DNA of 64,000 nucleotides, taken from the NCBI GenBank assembly GCA_036881905.1, contig JBAJNN010000005.1:1-64000 (forward strand), written 5' to 3'. Position numbers and translations under genes: made by a program. Shown here in pieces: positions 39,178 to 47,398 of the stretch; position 1 is the first letter of the stretch, and the number at the start of each line of letters is the position of its first letter. The DNA is from JBAJNN01 sp036881905 (lineage in GTDB: Bacteria > Pseudomonadota > Alphaproteobacteria > Rhizobiales > Im1). Under the pieces are notes generated by a model. That model saw nothing but the letters and a program-made list of their open reading frames with translations. It was not told the DNA's origin and searched no databases.

Positions 39178-40056
39178 TCAGACCTCGACGTCGAACATGT
39201 CGCGCAGCCCGTCTCCCAAAAGGTTGAAGCCGAGGGTTGCGTAGAATATGGCCAGACCCGGCCCTAAAACCTCCCACCATTGTTCCGGCAGAAACTGTCT
39301 GGCGTCGGCGACCATCGAGCCGAGATCGGGTGTCGGCGGTTTGACGCCGAGCCCGAGGAACGACAAGGTCGCGCCGAACAAAATGACGAAGGCCGCATCG
39401 AGCGTCGTCTTGACCGAGATGACCGAGATGCAATTGGGCAGAATCTCGCGGGCGAGGATGTGTAGATGGCCGGCGCCGGCGAGACGGGCGGCTTCGATAA
39501 AATCCTCCGCCGCGACGGATTTCGCCACGCGGTAGACGAGGCGCGCATGCCAGGTCCACCACACAAGCGTAATGGCGATCATGGCGTTGACAAGATTGGG
39601 TTCGAGCACATTGCCGATCGCCAGCGCCATCACCAAAGGCGGGATTGCCAGCATGACGTTGGTGAAGCCGGTCATGCCTTTTTCGATAATCCCGCCGCAC
39701 CAGGCGGCCACCAGGCCGAGCGCGGCGCCGAGGGGAACGGCGATGGCGAGCACGCCCGCCACCAGGAGCAGCGAGAGCCGGAAGCCGAAAACGACACGCG
39801 AAAGAATGTCGCGGCCGACCTTGTCGGTCCCAAGCGGAAAAGTCAGGTTGGGCGGGGTGTGGCGGGCGGAAAAATCGACGACGGCGCCGGCATGATCGGG
39901 GAAGGGAGCGATCAACGGCGCGAAGAGGGCGATGAAAACCACCGAAACCACCATGAAAGCGCCGATCCGCGCCGAGCGGTTGCGCGAGAATCGGTACCAG
40001 GCCATGGCGCGGGGCGAAAGCCCCGGGCCGGGCGCGGCGGGCGCGTCGAAGGCCAT
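39178..40056 (-). CDS. ABC transporter permease (DppC/OppC type)
   Basis: 292 residues from the ATG at 40056, which overlaps the upstream permease stop as TGATG; a frame extending to 41073 is only antisense-like sequence over the other permease gene. Hallmarks are TFPLGTDKVGRDILSRVVFG, the EAA-type loop IEAARLAGAGHLHILAREIL and FLGLGVKPPTPDLGSMVAD. Several membrane helices. Pairs with the DppB-type permease. Confidence 0.92.
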   Translation of the reverse strand: MAFDAPAAPGPGLSPRAMAWYRFSRNRSARIGAFMVVSVVFIALFAPLIAPFPDHAGAVVDFSARHTPPNLTFPLGTDKVGRDILSRVVFGFRLSLLLVAGVLAIAVPLGAALGLVAAWCGGIIEKGMTGFTNVMLAIPPLVMALAIGNVLEPNLVNAMIAITLVWWTWHARLVYRVAKSVAAEDFIEAARLAGAGHLHILAREILPNCISVISVKTTLDAAFVILFGATLSFLGLGVKPPTPDLGSMVADARQFLPEQWWEVLGPGLAIFYATLGFNLLGDGLRDMFDVEV

Positions 40057-41084
40057 CAGCGGACCTCCTGCAAACGAAGCCGCGGATCGATCAGCATCAC
40101 GATCGCGTCGACCAGAATATTGACGGTCACGAAAAACAGGCCCGAAACCAGCACCACCGCCATGACCGCGTTGATATCCTTTTGCAGGATGGCTTCGAGC
40201 CCGTAGGAAGCGAAGCCACCCCAGGAAAACACCATCTCCACGACGAAGGCATTGCCGATCAGCGAGGCGAATTCGAGACCCAGAACGGTCAGCGGCGCGA
40301 TCGACGAGAGCTTCAGGAGATAGGGCCAGACGATCACGCGCTCGGGCACGCCAAAGGATTTGAGCGTCAGCACATGGTCGCGCCTTTGCTGCTCGATCAT
40401 GGCCGAACGGGTGATGCGGGTAATCTGGCCGATTCCCGCCATGGCCAACGCCAGTGCCGGCAGAAGAATATGGCGGGCCGCATTCGCGAACACCTCCGGG
40501 CGAGCGGCGAGAAGGGAATCGACGAGAAGCAGGCCCGTCGGTCCCGCGGGCGGGTGGAGCGCGGGATCGATGCGCCCGATGATCGGCCAGCGGCTCAGAA
40601 CATTGGCCGCCGCGAGCTGCAATATTATGGCGAACAGGAAGCTCGGCATGGTCACGCCGATGATCGAGACCAACCGAGCGATCGTGTCGATCCAGGAATT
40701 GCGGTAGCGCGCCGTGACGACGCCAAGGGGCACGGCAATGACGATGATCCCCAGAACGGCGACGATCACAAGTTCGAGCGTCGCCGGCAACAACGATGCA
40801 ATTTCGCCGATCACCGATTTGCCGGAGATCAGTGATTTGCCGAAATGACCATGCAGCCCATTCCAGAGATAGAGTGCGTATTGTGTGATCACGGGACGAT
40901 CGAGGCCCATGGAGGCGCGCAGGGCATCGACTTGGGCCTGCGTCGCGTTGGGTCCAAGGGCGATACGCGCCGGATCGCCCGGCACCACGCGGGCGAGAAT
41001 GAAGATCATCAGCGACAGGACGCAGAGAACGCCGATAAACCCGACAAGGCGTTTTAAAATCGCAGAGATGCACTCCAAAATCAT
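40056..41084 (-). CDS. ABC transporter permease (DppB/OppB type)
   Basis: About 342 residues. The start at 41084 (MILECISAILKRLVGFIGVL) gives the usual short cytoplasmic lead before helix 1; ATG 41111 and GTG 41138 are in-frame alternatives. ARVVPGDPARIALGPNATQA is the DppB-type hallmark after helix 1, and the C-terminal part has VVEMVFSWGGFASYGLEAIL. First structural gene of the operon, about 200 bases after the regulator gene. Confidence 0.9.
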   Translation of the reverse strand: MILECISAILKRLVGFIGVLCVLSLMIFILARVVPGDPARIALGPNATQAQVDALRASMGLDRPVITQYALYLWNGLHGHFGKSLISGKSVIGEIASLLPATLELVIVAVLGIIVIAVPLGVVTARYRNSWIDTIARLVSIIGVTMPSFLFAIILQLAAANVLSRWPIIGRIDPALHPPAGPTGLLLVDSLLAARPEVFANAARHILLPALALAMAGIGQITRITRSAMIEQQRRDHVLTLKSFGVPERVIVWPYLLKLSSIAPLTVLGLEFASLIGNAFVVEMVFSWGGFASYGLEAILQKDINAVMAVVLVSGLFFVTVNILVDAIVMLIDPRLRLQEVR

Positions 41085-41094
41085 TGTCCGCCGG

Positions 41095-41149
41095 TCCACT
41101 TTAAGCGTCATTGGTGATTTTATCCTGAAACGCTCCACTTTAAAGGTGA
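41095..41149. repeat. Direct repeat TCCACTTTAA at the permease start
   Basis: TCCACTTTAAGCGTCA (41095-41110) and TCCACTTTAAAGGTGA (41134-41149) lie 39 bases apart and match at 13 of 16 positions. They straddle the candidate starts of the DppB-type permease. This may be a small duplication or a regulator target. Confidence 0.35.
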
Positions 41150-41179
41150 CGGAACCGCGCGCGCAACGGTAAAACCGGA

Positions 41180-41208
41180 TAGGTTTTGGGCGAAAAGGTC
41201 TAGGTTTT
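41180..41208. promoter_or_regulatory. Candidate regulator half-sites TAGGTTTT, 21 bp apart
   Basis: Two copies of TAGGTTTT (41180-41187 and 41201-41208) are spaced 21 bases start to start, about two helical turns. They lie between the LuxR-type regulator gene and the transporter operon. The spacing fits binding of a multimeric activator such as a MalT-like protein, but the motif does not match a known box. Confidence 0.3.
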
Positions 41209-41285
41209 CAAGAAAATGGCATGTCGCAAGCGCGCAAATCCTAACGCTTGGGGCCAAGTGCAACCGGCTTTTGCGTCAACGGCGA

Positions 41286-43205
41286 TTATGATCCTCGTCG
41301 ATAGCCGGCATACGGTTTCACAGACACCCAACCAAGCGCATGGGCGGCCGCGATGGCTTCCCCCCGATTGCCGCATCCCATCTTGCGATAGGTATTCGAG
41401 AGATGGAATTTCACCGTCGCTTCCGATACCCGCATCTGCCTGGCCACGAGCTTGTTCGTCCCACCCTCGGCGACAAGACGAAGCGTGCGCAGCTCTTGGC
41501 GGGTCAGCGGCGGGTGGCCGGTCTCCGCTCCGAGAAAGCGGGCTTTCAATCGCCGCGCTGTCTCGCGCCGCCCGGCGGCAGAGAGCACTTCACAGGCGAT
41601 GCGTTTGTCACCGCGCAGCGTTTCGAACATGGCCGCGTCGCCGTGAAGATGGGTGAGGCCGCCCAATCGGGCCGTTCTGTCCAGCATCCCGGCGAAATGT
41701 CGCCGGGCACTCGCAATGTCGCGATCCATCCGCGCCAGAAACGCCGACCAGAGTTCAAGCCGCGCACGGTCGCGCTCGCCGATCGCGTCATTGCCCATCA
41801 GCGCGGCAATCCGGTCGCGCAAGGAGAGGCGGCGCGGCGCCTGCTCGATCAGATGGCGCAAGCCTGCCATGGCAAGCTCGATCTCCATCGGATCGACGAG
41901 GCGGGCGAGGGCATTTTCCGCATGCTCCACCCATGTCGGGGTGATGCGCGATGGTATGGAACTCAGCCGCCCGGCGGCATTGCGCCAGCGCGCCGCCATT
42001 TGCAAGATGGCGGTCTCCTGCATGGCGATGGCGACCTCGAAACGACGCGAGCGCCATTGCCGCATACGCCAGCGATCGAGAAAAGCGAGGGCGGCCTCCG
42101 GACCCGCTTGTTCCAGCAGAAGCCGGCTGCCCGCCGTCAGTATCGGCCGGGCGATGGCGGGCCAAAGCTCGCCATGGGCGAATGGTTTGAACTCCTCCTC
42201 GATGAAGCGGAGAAGAGGGCTCGTCTCTCCCCGTTCGAACGCGACCACGGCCGCCAACATGGTCAACAGGCGCCAATCGGACGGGGTCTCGAAGGAAACA
42301 TGTTCAAGGCACTGTCGCGCGTCTTTCAGCGCCCCCGATGCTTCCGCCACGCCGCCGCGCCGCAACGCGATCAGGCCTCGGTGCAGATCAATGTAAAACA
42401 GAAGCAAATGAGCGCCGGTCCGGCGGTAGTGATAGCGCGCGCGATCGGCAAGGTCCTCGGCGAAGGATATTGTGTGCCGATCGACCGCGCTTGCCAACAT
42501 GGCATTGTAGAACACACCGCGATTCAAATGGTCGTCGAGCTCCAACTCGGCTGGAAGCTCGAACAGTTTTTCTTGCAGGGCAGCGGAGAGGGCGGCACCC
42601 TCGAAGGTTGCCATGACGAAGCGAAACAGACGCAAATCCACCGGATAATGTCTTTTGCCGATGGCGGCGTCAATGTCGAGAAAGTCCGGACCGAAATAGT
42701 CCAAGAGTATACGCCGCGTGCGGCCGAGATTACCGGATTTCAGGGCGTACATGGCGGACGTTACGACCAGGACCTCACGTTTTTTCACGAATTCGGGGGG
42801 AAAAGCCCGCAACACCGCGGCGCAGAGATCGAATCCATGGAGATTGATGAAATAGGGGCCGCCGAGATCGGAGAGGAGATCGGCGGCGCGCTCGTAATCG
42901 CCTGCGGCTTGGGCGAGGCGGAGCGTGTCGATCGGCGCGGAGGGAACCTGTCCGTCCCGTGAGCTTTGCGTAAAGCCTGAAAGCGCGCGTCCGATCAATA
43001 GTCCCGCCGCCCTGGATGCGATCCTGACAGTGCGCCGTTCGCTATCGAACAGAATGGTGCCCGGCATTTTTTGCGACAGACTTCGCGCCGCCTCGCTATC
43101 GCAGGCGCCATCGGCTCCGGCCTCGCCGAGCTTGCGCAACACGGCATATTCCCGCGGCGACAGGAGTGTGAGAAGCTCGGCCAAATATGGGTCTGCACCG
43201 TTCAC
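41286..43205 (-). CDS. LuxR-family regulator with MalT-like helical region, lacking the ATPase domain
   Basis: 639 residues if the GTG at 43205 is used; an ATG further upstream would run into the tRNA gene and is rejected. The C-terminal 60 residues form a LuxR/FixJ helix-turn-helix (PPLTRQELRTLRLVAEGGTN, VARQMRVSEATVKFHLSNTY). Before it lies a long helical, TPR-like region resembling the part of MalT that follows its NTPase. This includes AQAAGDYERAADLLSDLGGP near residue 95. No Walker A motif is present. Its position immediately upstream of the transporter/hydantoinase operon suggests local control. Confidence 0.8.
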   Translation of the reverse strand: MNGADPYLAELLTLLSPREYAVLRKLGEAGADGACDSEAARSLSQKMPGTILFDSERRTVRIASRAAGLLIGRALSGFTQSSRDGQVPSAPIDTLRLAQAAGDYERAADLLSDLGGPYFINLHGFDLCAAVLRAFPPEFVKKREVLVVTSAMYALKSGNLGRTRRILLDYFGPDFLDIDAAIGKRHYPVDLRLFRFVMATFEGAALSAALQEKLFELPAELELDDHLNRGVFYNAMLASAVDRHTISFAEDLADRARYHYRRTGAHLLLFYIDLHRGLIALRRGGVAEASGALKDARQCLEHVSFETPSDWRLLTMLAAVVAFERGETSPLLRFIEEEFKPFAHGELWPAIARPILTAGSRLLLEQAGPEAALAFLDRWRMRQWRSRRFEVAIAMQETAILQMAARWRNAAGRLSSIPSRITPTWVEHAENALARLVDPMEIELAMAGLRHLIEQAPRRLSLRDRIAALMGNDAIGERDRARLELWSAFLARMDRDIASARRHFAGMLDRTARLGGLTHLHGDAAMFETLRGDKRIACEVLSAAGRRETARRLKARFLGAETGHPPLTRQELRTLRLVAEGGTNKLVARQMRVSEATVKFHLSNTYRKMGCGNRGEAIAAAHALGWVSVKPYAGYRRGS

Positions 43206-43254
43206 CGCGCCAGTATAACGCGGCCTCGGCGGGACGCAATCAAGATATATGTTC

Positions 43255-43341
43255 TGGTGCGGCCGGGGAGACTCGAACTCCCACAAGCATAAGCTCACTA
43301 GCCCCTCAAGCTAGCGCGTCTACCGATTCCGCCACGGCCGC
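43255..43341 (-). tRNA. tRNA-Leu (anticodon GAG)
   Basis: Class II tRNA on the minus strand. The acceptor stem GCGGCCG pairs with CGGCCGC, and A73 and an encoded CCA follow (43255-43257). The anticodon stem CTAGC/GCTAG encloses the 7-base loop TTGAGGG, giving anticodon GAG (reads CUC and CUU). A long variable arm and the T-arm GGGAGTTCGAGTCTCCC are clear. It lies between the LuxR-type gene and lipB. Confidence 0.97.
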
Positions 43342-43447
43342 ACTCTTGCAACGGACAGGGTCGAGGGTGTAACAATCTTGTCTTGGCAAATCAAGACAAC
43401 CCTGTTGGGCCGTAAACCGGAATGCCGAAAAAACAGCGAAACCGGCG

Positions 43448-44155
43448 ATGTTGCGAACATGTTGCGAAATATCCCGCGAAACGAGCAACCCTCTTCGCAC
43501 CGGCCCCGATCCGCCAGTGGATTGGAAAGTCGCCCATGGTTTTACCGATTATCAAACCGCCGTGCACCGCATGGAGGATCGGGTTGGCGAAATCGCTTGC
43601 GGCGCGGCCGGGGAACTGGTCTGGTTGGTCGAGCACCCCGCGCTCTACACCGCGGGAACCAGCGCCCGGCACGAGGATTTGCTGCGACCGGACCGCTTTC
43701 CCGTCTACAAAACCGGCCGTGGCGGCCAATATACCTATCATGGGCCGGGACAACGGGTTGTCTACGTCATGCTCGACTTACGCAAACGCGGACGCGATGT
43801 TCGCGCTTTCGTGCGCCTGCTCGAACAGTGGATCATCGATACTCTGGCCGGTTTCGATATTGTTGCGGAACGCCGCGAGGATCGGGTGGGGGTCTGGGTT
43901 GGTCGCCCCGAACTTGCCATGGGCCGCGAAGCTAAGATTGCGGCCATCGGGATAAGGCTGCGCCGCTGGATCAGCTATCACGGGCTGGCCATCAATCTCA
44001 AACCGGATCTTGAGCATTTTTCCGGTATCGTGCCCTGCGGCGTGAAACGATATGGCGTCACCAGCATTGCCGATCTCGGCGTGACGGCAACCCTCGCCGA
44101 TCTCGATCGAGCGCTCAAGAACACATTCCGGCAGCTTTTCGCGTCTGGCGAATAA
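43448..44155 (+). CDS. lipB: Octanoyl-ACP:protein octanoyltransferase LipB
   Basis: Transfers octanoate from acyl carrier protein to lipoyl domains, the first step of lipoate assembly. It has 235 residues. The substrate-binding motif RGGQYTYHGPGQ is at 91-102, the catalytic lysine 163 is in EAKIAAIGIR and the catalytic cysteine 197 in GIVPCGVKRYGVTS. The start at ATG 43448 gives an N-terminal stretch like other alphaproteobacterial LipB. It is the only plus-strand gene in its neighbourhood; lipA is not nearby. Confidence 0.95.
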   Translation: MLRTCCEISRETSNPLRTGPDPPVDWKVAHGFTDYQTAVHRMEDRVGEIACGAAGELVWLVEHPALYTAGTSARHEDLLRPDRFPVYKTGRGGQYTYHGPGQRVVYVMLDLRKRGRDVRAFVRLLEQWIIDTLAGFDIVAERREDRVGVWVGRPELAMGREAKIAAIGIRLRRWISYHGLAINLKPDLEHFSGIVPCGVKRYGVTSIADLGVTATLADLDRALKNTFRQLFASGE

Positions 44156-44227
44156 TCCCCCCGCGTTTCGGTGGAGAAGTATGCGGCTTAAGGGTGAGCC
44201 GAGGGCCTGGGTCGCAGGCGCTTTGCC

Positions 44228-44704
44228 TCAAATCCGGTGTTGTTCCAGATAGCGCTGGTGATACTCCGCCGCCCTGGTGTAATTGAGAGGAGCCTCGATC
44301 GTCGTCGCGATCGGGCGAGGCCGACGATTTTCGGCGTTCGCGGACCGAATCGCGTTACGGGCCGCCTCGGCTTGTTGCTTGTCAAGCGGGAAAATCGCCG
44401 AGCGATATTGTCGCCCGACATCCGGACCTTGACGATCTTTCTGCGTGGGGTCATGACAGGCGAAAAAGGCCTTAAGCAGCTGTGAAAATCGCACAATACC
44501 CGAATCGAAAGTGATTTTGACCACCTCGGCATGACCGGTTGCGCCGGTGCAGACCTCGTCATAACTCACCCCTTGCGGCGCGCCGCCGCAATAGCCGACC
44601 TCGACCTCGGCAACGCCCGCTAACCGCCGGAAATACGTCTCGACGCCCCAGAAACAGCCCGCACCGAAAATCGCCTGTTCCTGCCTGTTCTGCGGATTCC
44701 CCAT
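44228..44704 (-). CDS. msrA: Peptide methionine sulfoxide reductase MsrA
   Basis: Reduces methionine-S-sulfoxide in proteins. It has 158 residues from the ATG at 44704 (MGNPQNRQEQAIFGAGCFWG); 17 upstream codons are not family-like. Catalytic cysteine 17 is in GCFWG; other signatures are YDEVCTGATGHAEVVKITFD, FFACHDPTQKDRQGPDVGRQ and AAEYHQRYLEQH. It is shorter than E. coli MsrA (about 212), and no C-terminal resolving cysteine is seen; a different recycling cysteine (39, 52 or 84) would be needed. Confidence 0.95.
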   Translation of the reverse strand: MGNPQNRQEQAIFGAGCFWGVETYFRRLAGVAEVEVGYCGGAPQGVSYDEVCTGATGHAEVVKITFDSGIVRFSQLLKAFFACHDPTQKDRQGPDVGRQYRSAIFPLDKQQAEAARNAIRSANAENRRPRPIATTIEAPLNYTRAAEYHQRYLEQHRI

Positions 44705-44755
44705 GGCCTTAAGCCTCCCGTCGGTCCCGATGACGCCCTGCCGGCTGAACAACAC

Positions 44756-46081
44756 TCAATCCTTGATGTTCTCACCGCGATTCCCGAAGACCCGGGCAAA
44801 GATAACATCAACGTTCCTGGCATGATAATCGGGATCGAACAGGGCTTCCAGTTCGCTTGGCGAGAGCTTTGCGGCAACATCGCGGTCCTGGCCGAGAAGC
44901 TCGATAAACCGGCCTTGCCCGCGCCAAGCCTTCATGGCGTTGCGCTGGACCAGACCATAGGCGCTCTCGCGCGTCAGACCGGCCTGGGTCAGCGCCAGAA
45001 GGACGCGCTGGGAGTGAACCAGCCCACCGAGGCGTTCAAGATTGCGCTTCATGTTTTGCGGATAGACAACGAGAGTCGCCACGACATTGGCGAGCCGATG
45101 CAGGGCGAAATCGAGATGAACCGTGGCGTCCGGCGCGATACCGCGCTCCACCGAGGAATGCGAAATGTCGCGCTCATGCCAAAGCGCGACATTCTCCAAT
45201 GCCGGGATCACGGCGGAACGCACCAGCCGCGCCAGCCCGGTCAGATTTTCCGTCAGCACTGGATTGCGCTTGTGAGGCATGGCGGAAGAGCCTTTCTGGC
45301 CGGCGGAAAAACATTCTTCCACCTCCATGACTTCGCTGCGTTGGAGGTGGCGAATCTCGATGGCCAGATTTTCAACCGCGCCGGCGATCACGCCGAGGGT
45401 CGCGAAATACATGGCGTGGCGATCGCGCGGGATAATCTGGGTCGACACCGGCTCCGGCTTCAGCCCCAGCGCCGTGGCGACATGGTCCTCGATCGCCGGA
45501 TCGATCGTGGCGAAAGTGCCGACCGCTCCTGAAAGAGCGCAGGTGGCGACCTCATCGGCAGCATTGACCAGACGCGCCCGACAGCGGGCAAAGGCCGCAT
45601 AGTGGCCGGCCAGTTTCAGACCGAAAGTGGTCGGCTCGGCGTGAATGCCGTGGCTGCGGCCTATGCACAACGTATCCTTGTATTGGAAAGCCCGTTTTTT
45701 GAGCGCGCCGAGCACATGATCGAGATCGGCCACAAGCACTCTCGACGCCCGCGTGAGCTGAATATTGAGGCCGGTGTCGAGAAGATCGGACGAAGTCATG
45801 CCCCGATGCACGAAGCGGGCCTCGGGCCCGATGATTTCGGCAAGATGGGTGAGAAAGGCGATCACATCATGTTTGACCTCTTTCTCGATCGTCTCCATGC
45901 GCTTGACATCGAAACTTGCCGCTTGTCCCTTTTCACGCACAATGCGGGCGGCCTCGCGCGGAACCTCGCCGCGCTCGGCCATGGCGTCGAGGACATGGGC
46001 CTCGATCTCGAACCATATGCGAAATTTGGCGGAAGCCGACCATATCTCGGCCATTTCCGGCCGTGTGTAGCGTTCGATCAT
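44756..46081 (-). CDS. purB: Adenylosuccinate lyase
   Basis: Catalyses two steps of purine synthesis (SAICAR to AICAR, and adenylosuccinate to AMP). It has 441 residues, starting MIERYTRPEMAEIWSASAKF. TSSDLLDTGLNIQL and GRSHGIHAEPTTFG carry active-site residues, and the fumarase-superfamily signature GSSAMPHKRNP is at 264-274. The length fits the bacterial 430-residue class. It is followed by msrA after 51 bases, so the two may share a transcript. Confidence 0.97.
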   Translation of the reverse strand: MIERYTRPEMAEIWSASAKFRIWFEIEAHVLDAMAERGEVPREAARIVREKGQAASFDVKRMETIEKEVKHDVIAFLTHLAEIIGPEARFVHRGMTSSDLLDTGLNIQLTRASRVLVADLDHVLGALKKRAFQYKDTLCIGRSHGIHAEPTTFGLKLAGHYAAFARCRARLVNAADEVATCALSGAVGTFATIDPAIEDHVATALGLKPEPVSTQIIPRDRHAMYFATLGVIAGAVENLAIEIRHLQRSEVMEVEECFSAGQKGSSAMPHKRNPVLTENLTGLARLVRSAVIPALENVALWHERDISHSSVERGIAPDATVHLDFALHRLANVVATLVVYPQNMKRNLERLGGLVHSQRVLLALTQAGLTRESAYGLVQRNAMKAWRGQGRFIELLGQDRDVAAKLSPSELEALFDPDYHARNVDVIFARVFGNRGENIKD

Positions 46082-46213
46082 CGATCAAACCGGTTCCCTG
46101 GTTGCGTTTTCATCATGGGTCTGTCGTCGGTGTCCCACTAGCAGAAGCCGAAAAGTCATTCAACGCGCATTGTCGAAAACCTGTAAATCGAATTGCCGGA
46201 GAACCAACCGACT

Positions 46214-46558
46214 CTAAACGGGCTTGCGCCGTGGGGTGGTGCGGGCCGCGATCCAGTCGATGAAGGCGGTGCCGCCTCCGGTGACCGGGAGTGTGAGAAT
46301 GGCCGGCAGCTCATAGGGGTGAAGCTCTTCAATGACGCGGACGGCGTCATCGCCGCGGCCGGCGCGGGTTTTGACGATCATCGCGGCTTCCGCGCCGCGT
46401 TGCGGTTGCCCGCGCCATTGGTAAAGCGATATGATGGCGGGAAAAATATTGACGCAAGCGGCGAGATTGCGTTTCAGGAGTTGCTTGCCCAAGGCTTCCG
46501 CCTCGCCCGCCGAGGCGAATGTGGTATAGATCAAGATGGGCGCGTTTATATCGCTCAT
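46214..46558 (-). CDS. cutA: Divalent-cation tolerance protein CutA
   Basis: Small trimeric cytoplasmic protein linked to copper tolerance; its exact biochemical role is unclear. It has 114 residues from ATG 46558 (MSDINAPILIYTTFASAGEA). The family sequence LLKRNLAACVNIFPAIISLY and the loop YQWRGQPQRGAEAAMIVKTR lead to HPYELPAILTLPVTGG. It is divergent from nadK with 49 bases between the starts, so both promoters must lie in a very short interval or overlap. Confidence 0.93.
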   Translation of the reverse strand: MSDINAPILIYTTFASAGEAEALGKQLLKRNLAACVNIFPAIISLYQWRGQPQRGAEAAMIVKTRAGRGDDAVRVIEELHPYELPAILTLPVTGGGTAFIDWIAARTTPRRKPV

Positions 46559-46607
46559 GGGCCTGTCATTCCGATCGTCGTGTGAACCATTTTTCAAGGA
46601 CTATATC

Positions 46608-47378
46608 ATGTCCGATCTCGCGCAAATTGCCTTTGTCGCCGGTAAGACCGCGCAGGCGCAAGCGGCGTTGGACGCATTGCGGGCGCGCCATGGCGACATA
46701 CCGCCGGAAAGCGCCGATATTATCGTTGCGCTCGGCGGCGACGGTTTGATGCTGCGAACCCTGCATCGTTTCGCCGCGACGGGCAAATCGCTATACGGCA
46801 TGAATTGCGGCTCGGTCGGCTTTCTGATGAACAACTATGGCGAGGATCGTTTGCCCGAACGACTGGCGCGGGCGGAGGCGACGGTGATTCACCCCTTGCG
46901 CATGCGGGCGGCGGACCGCGACGGCCGGCGCTATAAGGCTCTGGCCTTCAACGAGGTGTCTCTTTTGCGGGAGAGTCATCAGGCGGCGAAACTGCGCATC
47001 CGCGTCGATGGCCGCACCCGATTGGAGGAATTGATCTGCGACGGCGTCTTGACCGCCACCCCCGCTGGCAGCACCGCCTATAATCTTTCCGTTCATGGTC
47101 CGATTTTACCGATCGCCGCCCCGGTTTTCGCGCTGACCCCGATCAGCGCCTTTCGCCCGCGGCGCTGGCGCGGCGCCATCCTGCCCCGCGAGGCGCGCTT
47201 GCATATCGAGGTTCTCGATCACGAGAAGCGTCCGGTCGCCGTCGCCGCCGATCACGCGGAGTTTCGCGACATTATCGGGGTCGATGTGGAAGAGGATCGG
47301 GGTCTCGCCGTCACTCTCCTGTTCGATCCGGGCCACAGCCTGGCGGAGCGCATTTTGAACGAGCAATTTTCGTATTGA
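46608..47378 (+). CDS. nadK: NAD kinase
   Basis: Phosphorylates NAD to NADP with ATP. It has 256 residues from ATG 46608 (MSDLAQIAFVAGKTAQAQAA), with an AAGGA ribosome site upstream; the longer frame overlaps cutA. The catalytic GGDG motif is at 43-46 in IIVALGGDGLMLRTLH, followed by YGMNCGSVGFLMNNY, CDGVLTATPAGSTAYNLSVH and FRPRRWRGAILP. It is of the short NadK type common in alphaproteobacteria. Confidence 0.95.
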   Translation: MSDLAQIAFVAGKTAQAQAALDALRARHGDIPPESADIIVALGGDGLMLRTLHRFAATGKSLYGMNCGSVGFLMNNYGEDRLPERLARAEATVIHPLRMRAADRDGRRYKALAFNEVSLLRESHQAAKLRIRVDGRTRLEELICDGVLTATPAGSTAYNLSVHGPILPIAAPVFALTPISAFRPRRWRGAILPREARLHIEVLDHEKRPVAVAADHAEFRDIIGVDVEEDRGLAVTLLFDPGHSLAERILNEQFSY

Positions 47379-47398
47379 CCCTGTCGAGTATCAAGTCT

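Noticed and set aside
39178..41073. Single 631-codon reading for the DppC-type permease
   Set aside because: The N-terminal half overlaps the DppB-type permease in another frame and is Arg-rich nonsense; the real start is the coupled ATG at 40056.
41340..42962. Plus-strand 540-codon frame opposite the LuxR-type gene
   Set aside because: Long but antisense; the minus strand has a recognisable helix-turn-helix and helical repeats, the plus strand nothing.
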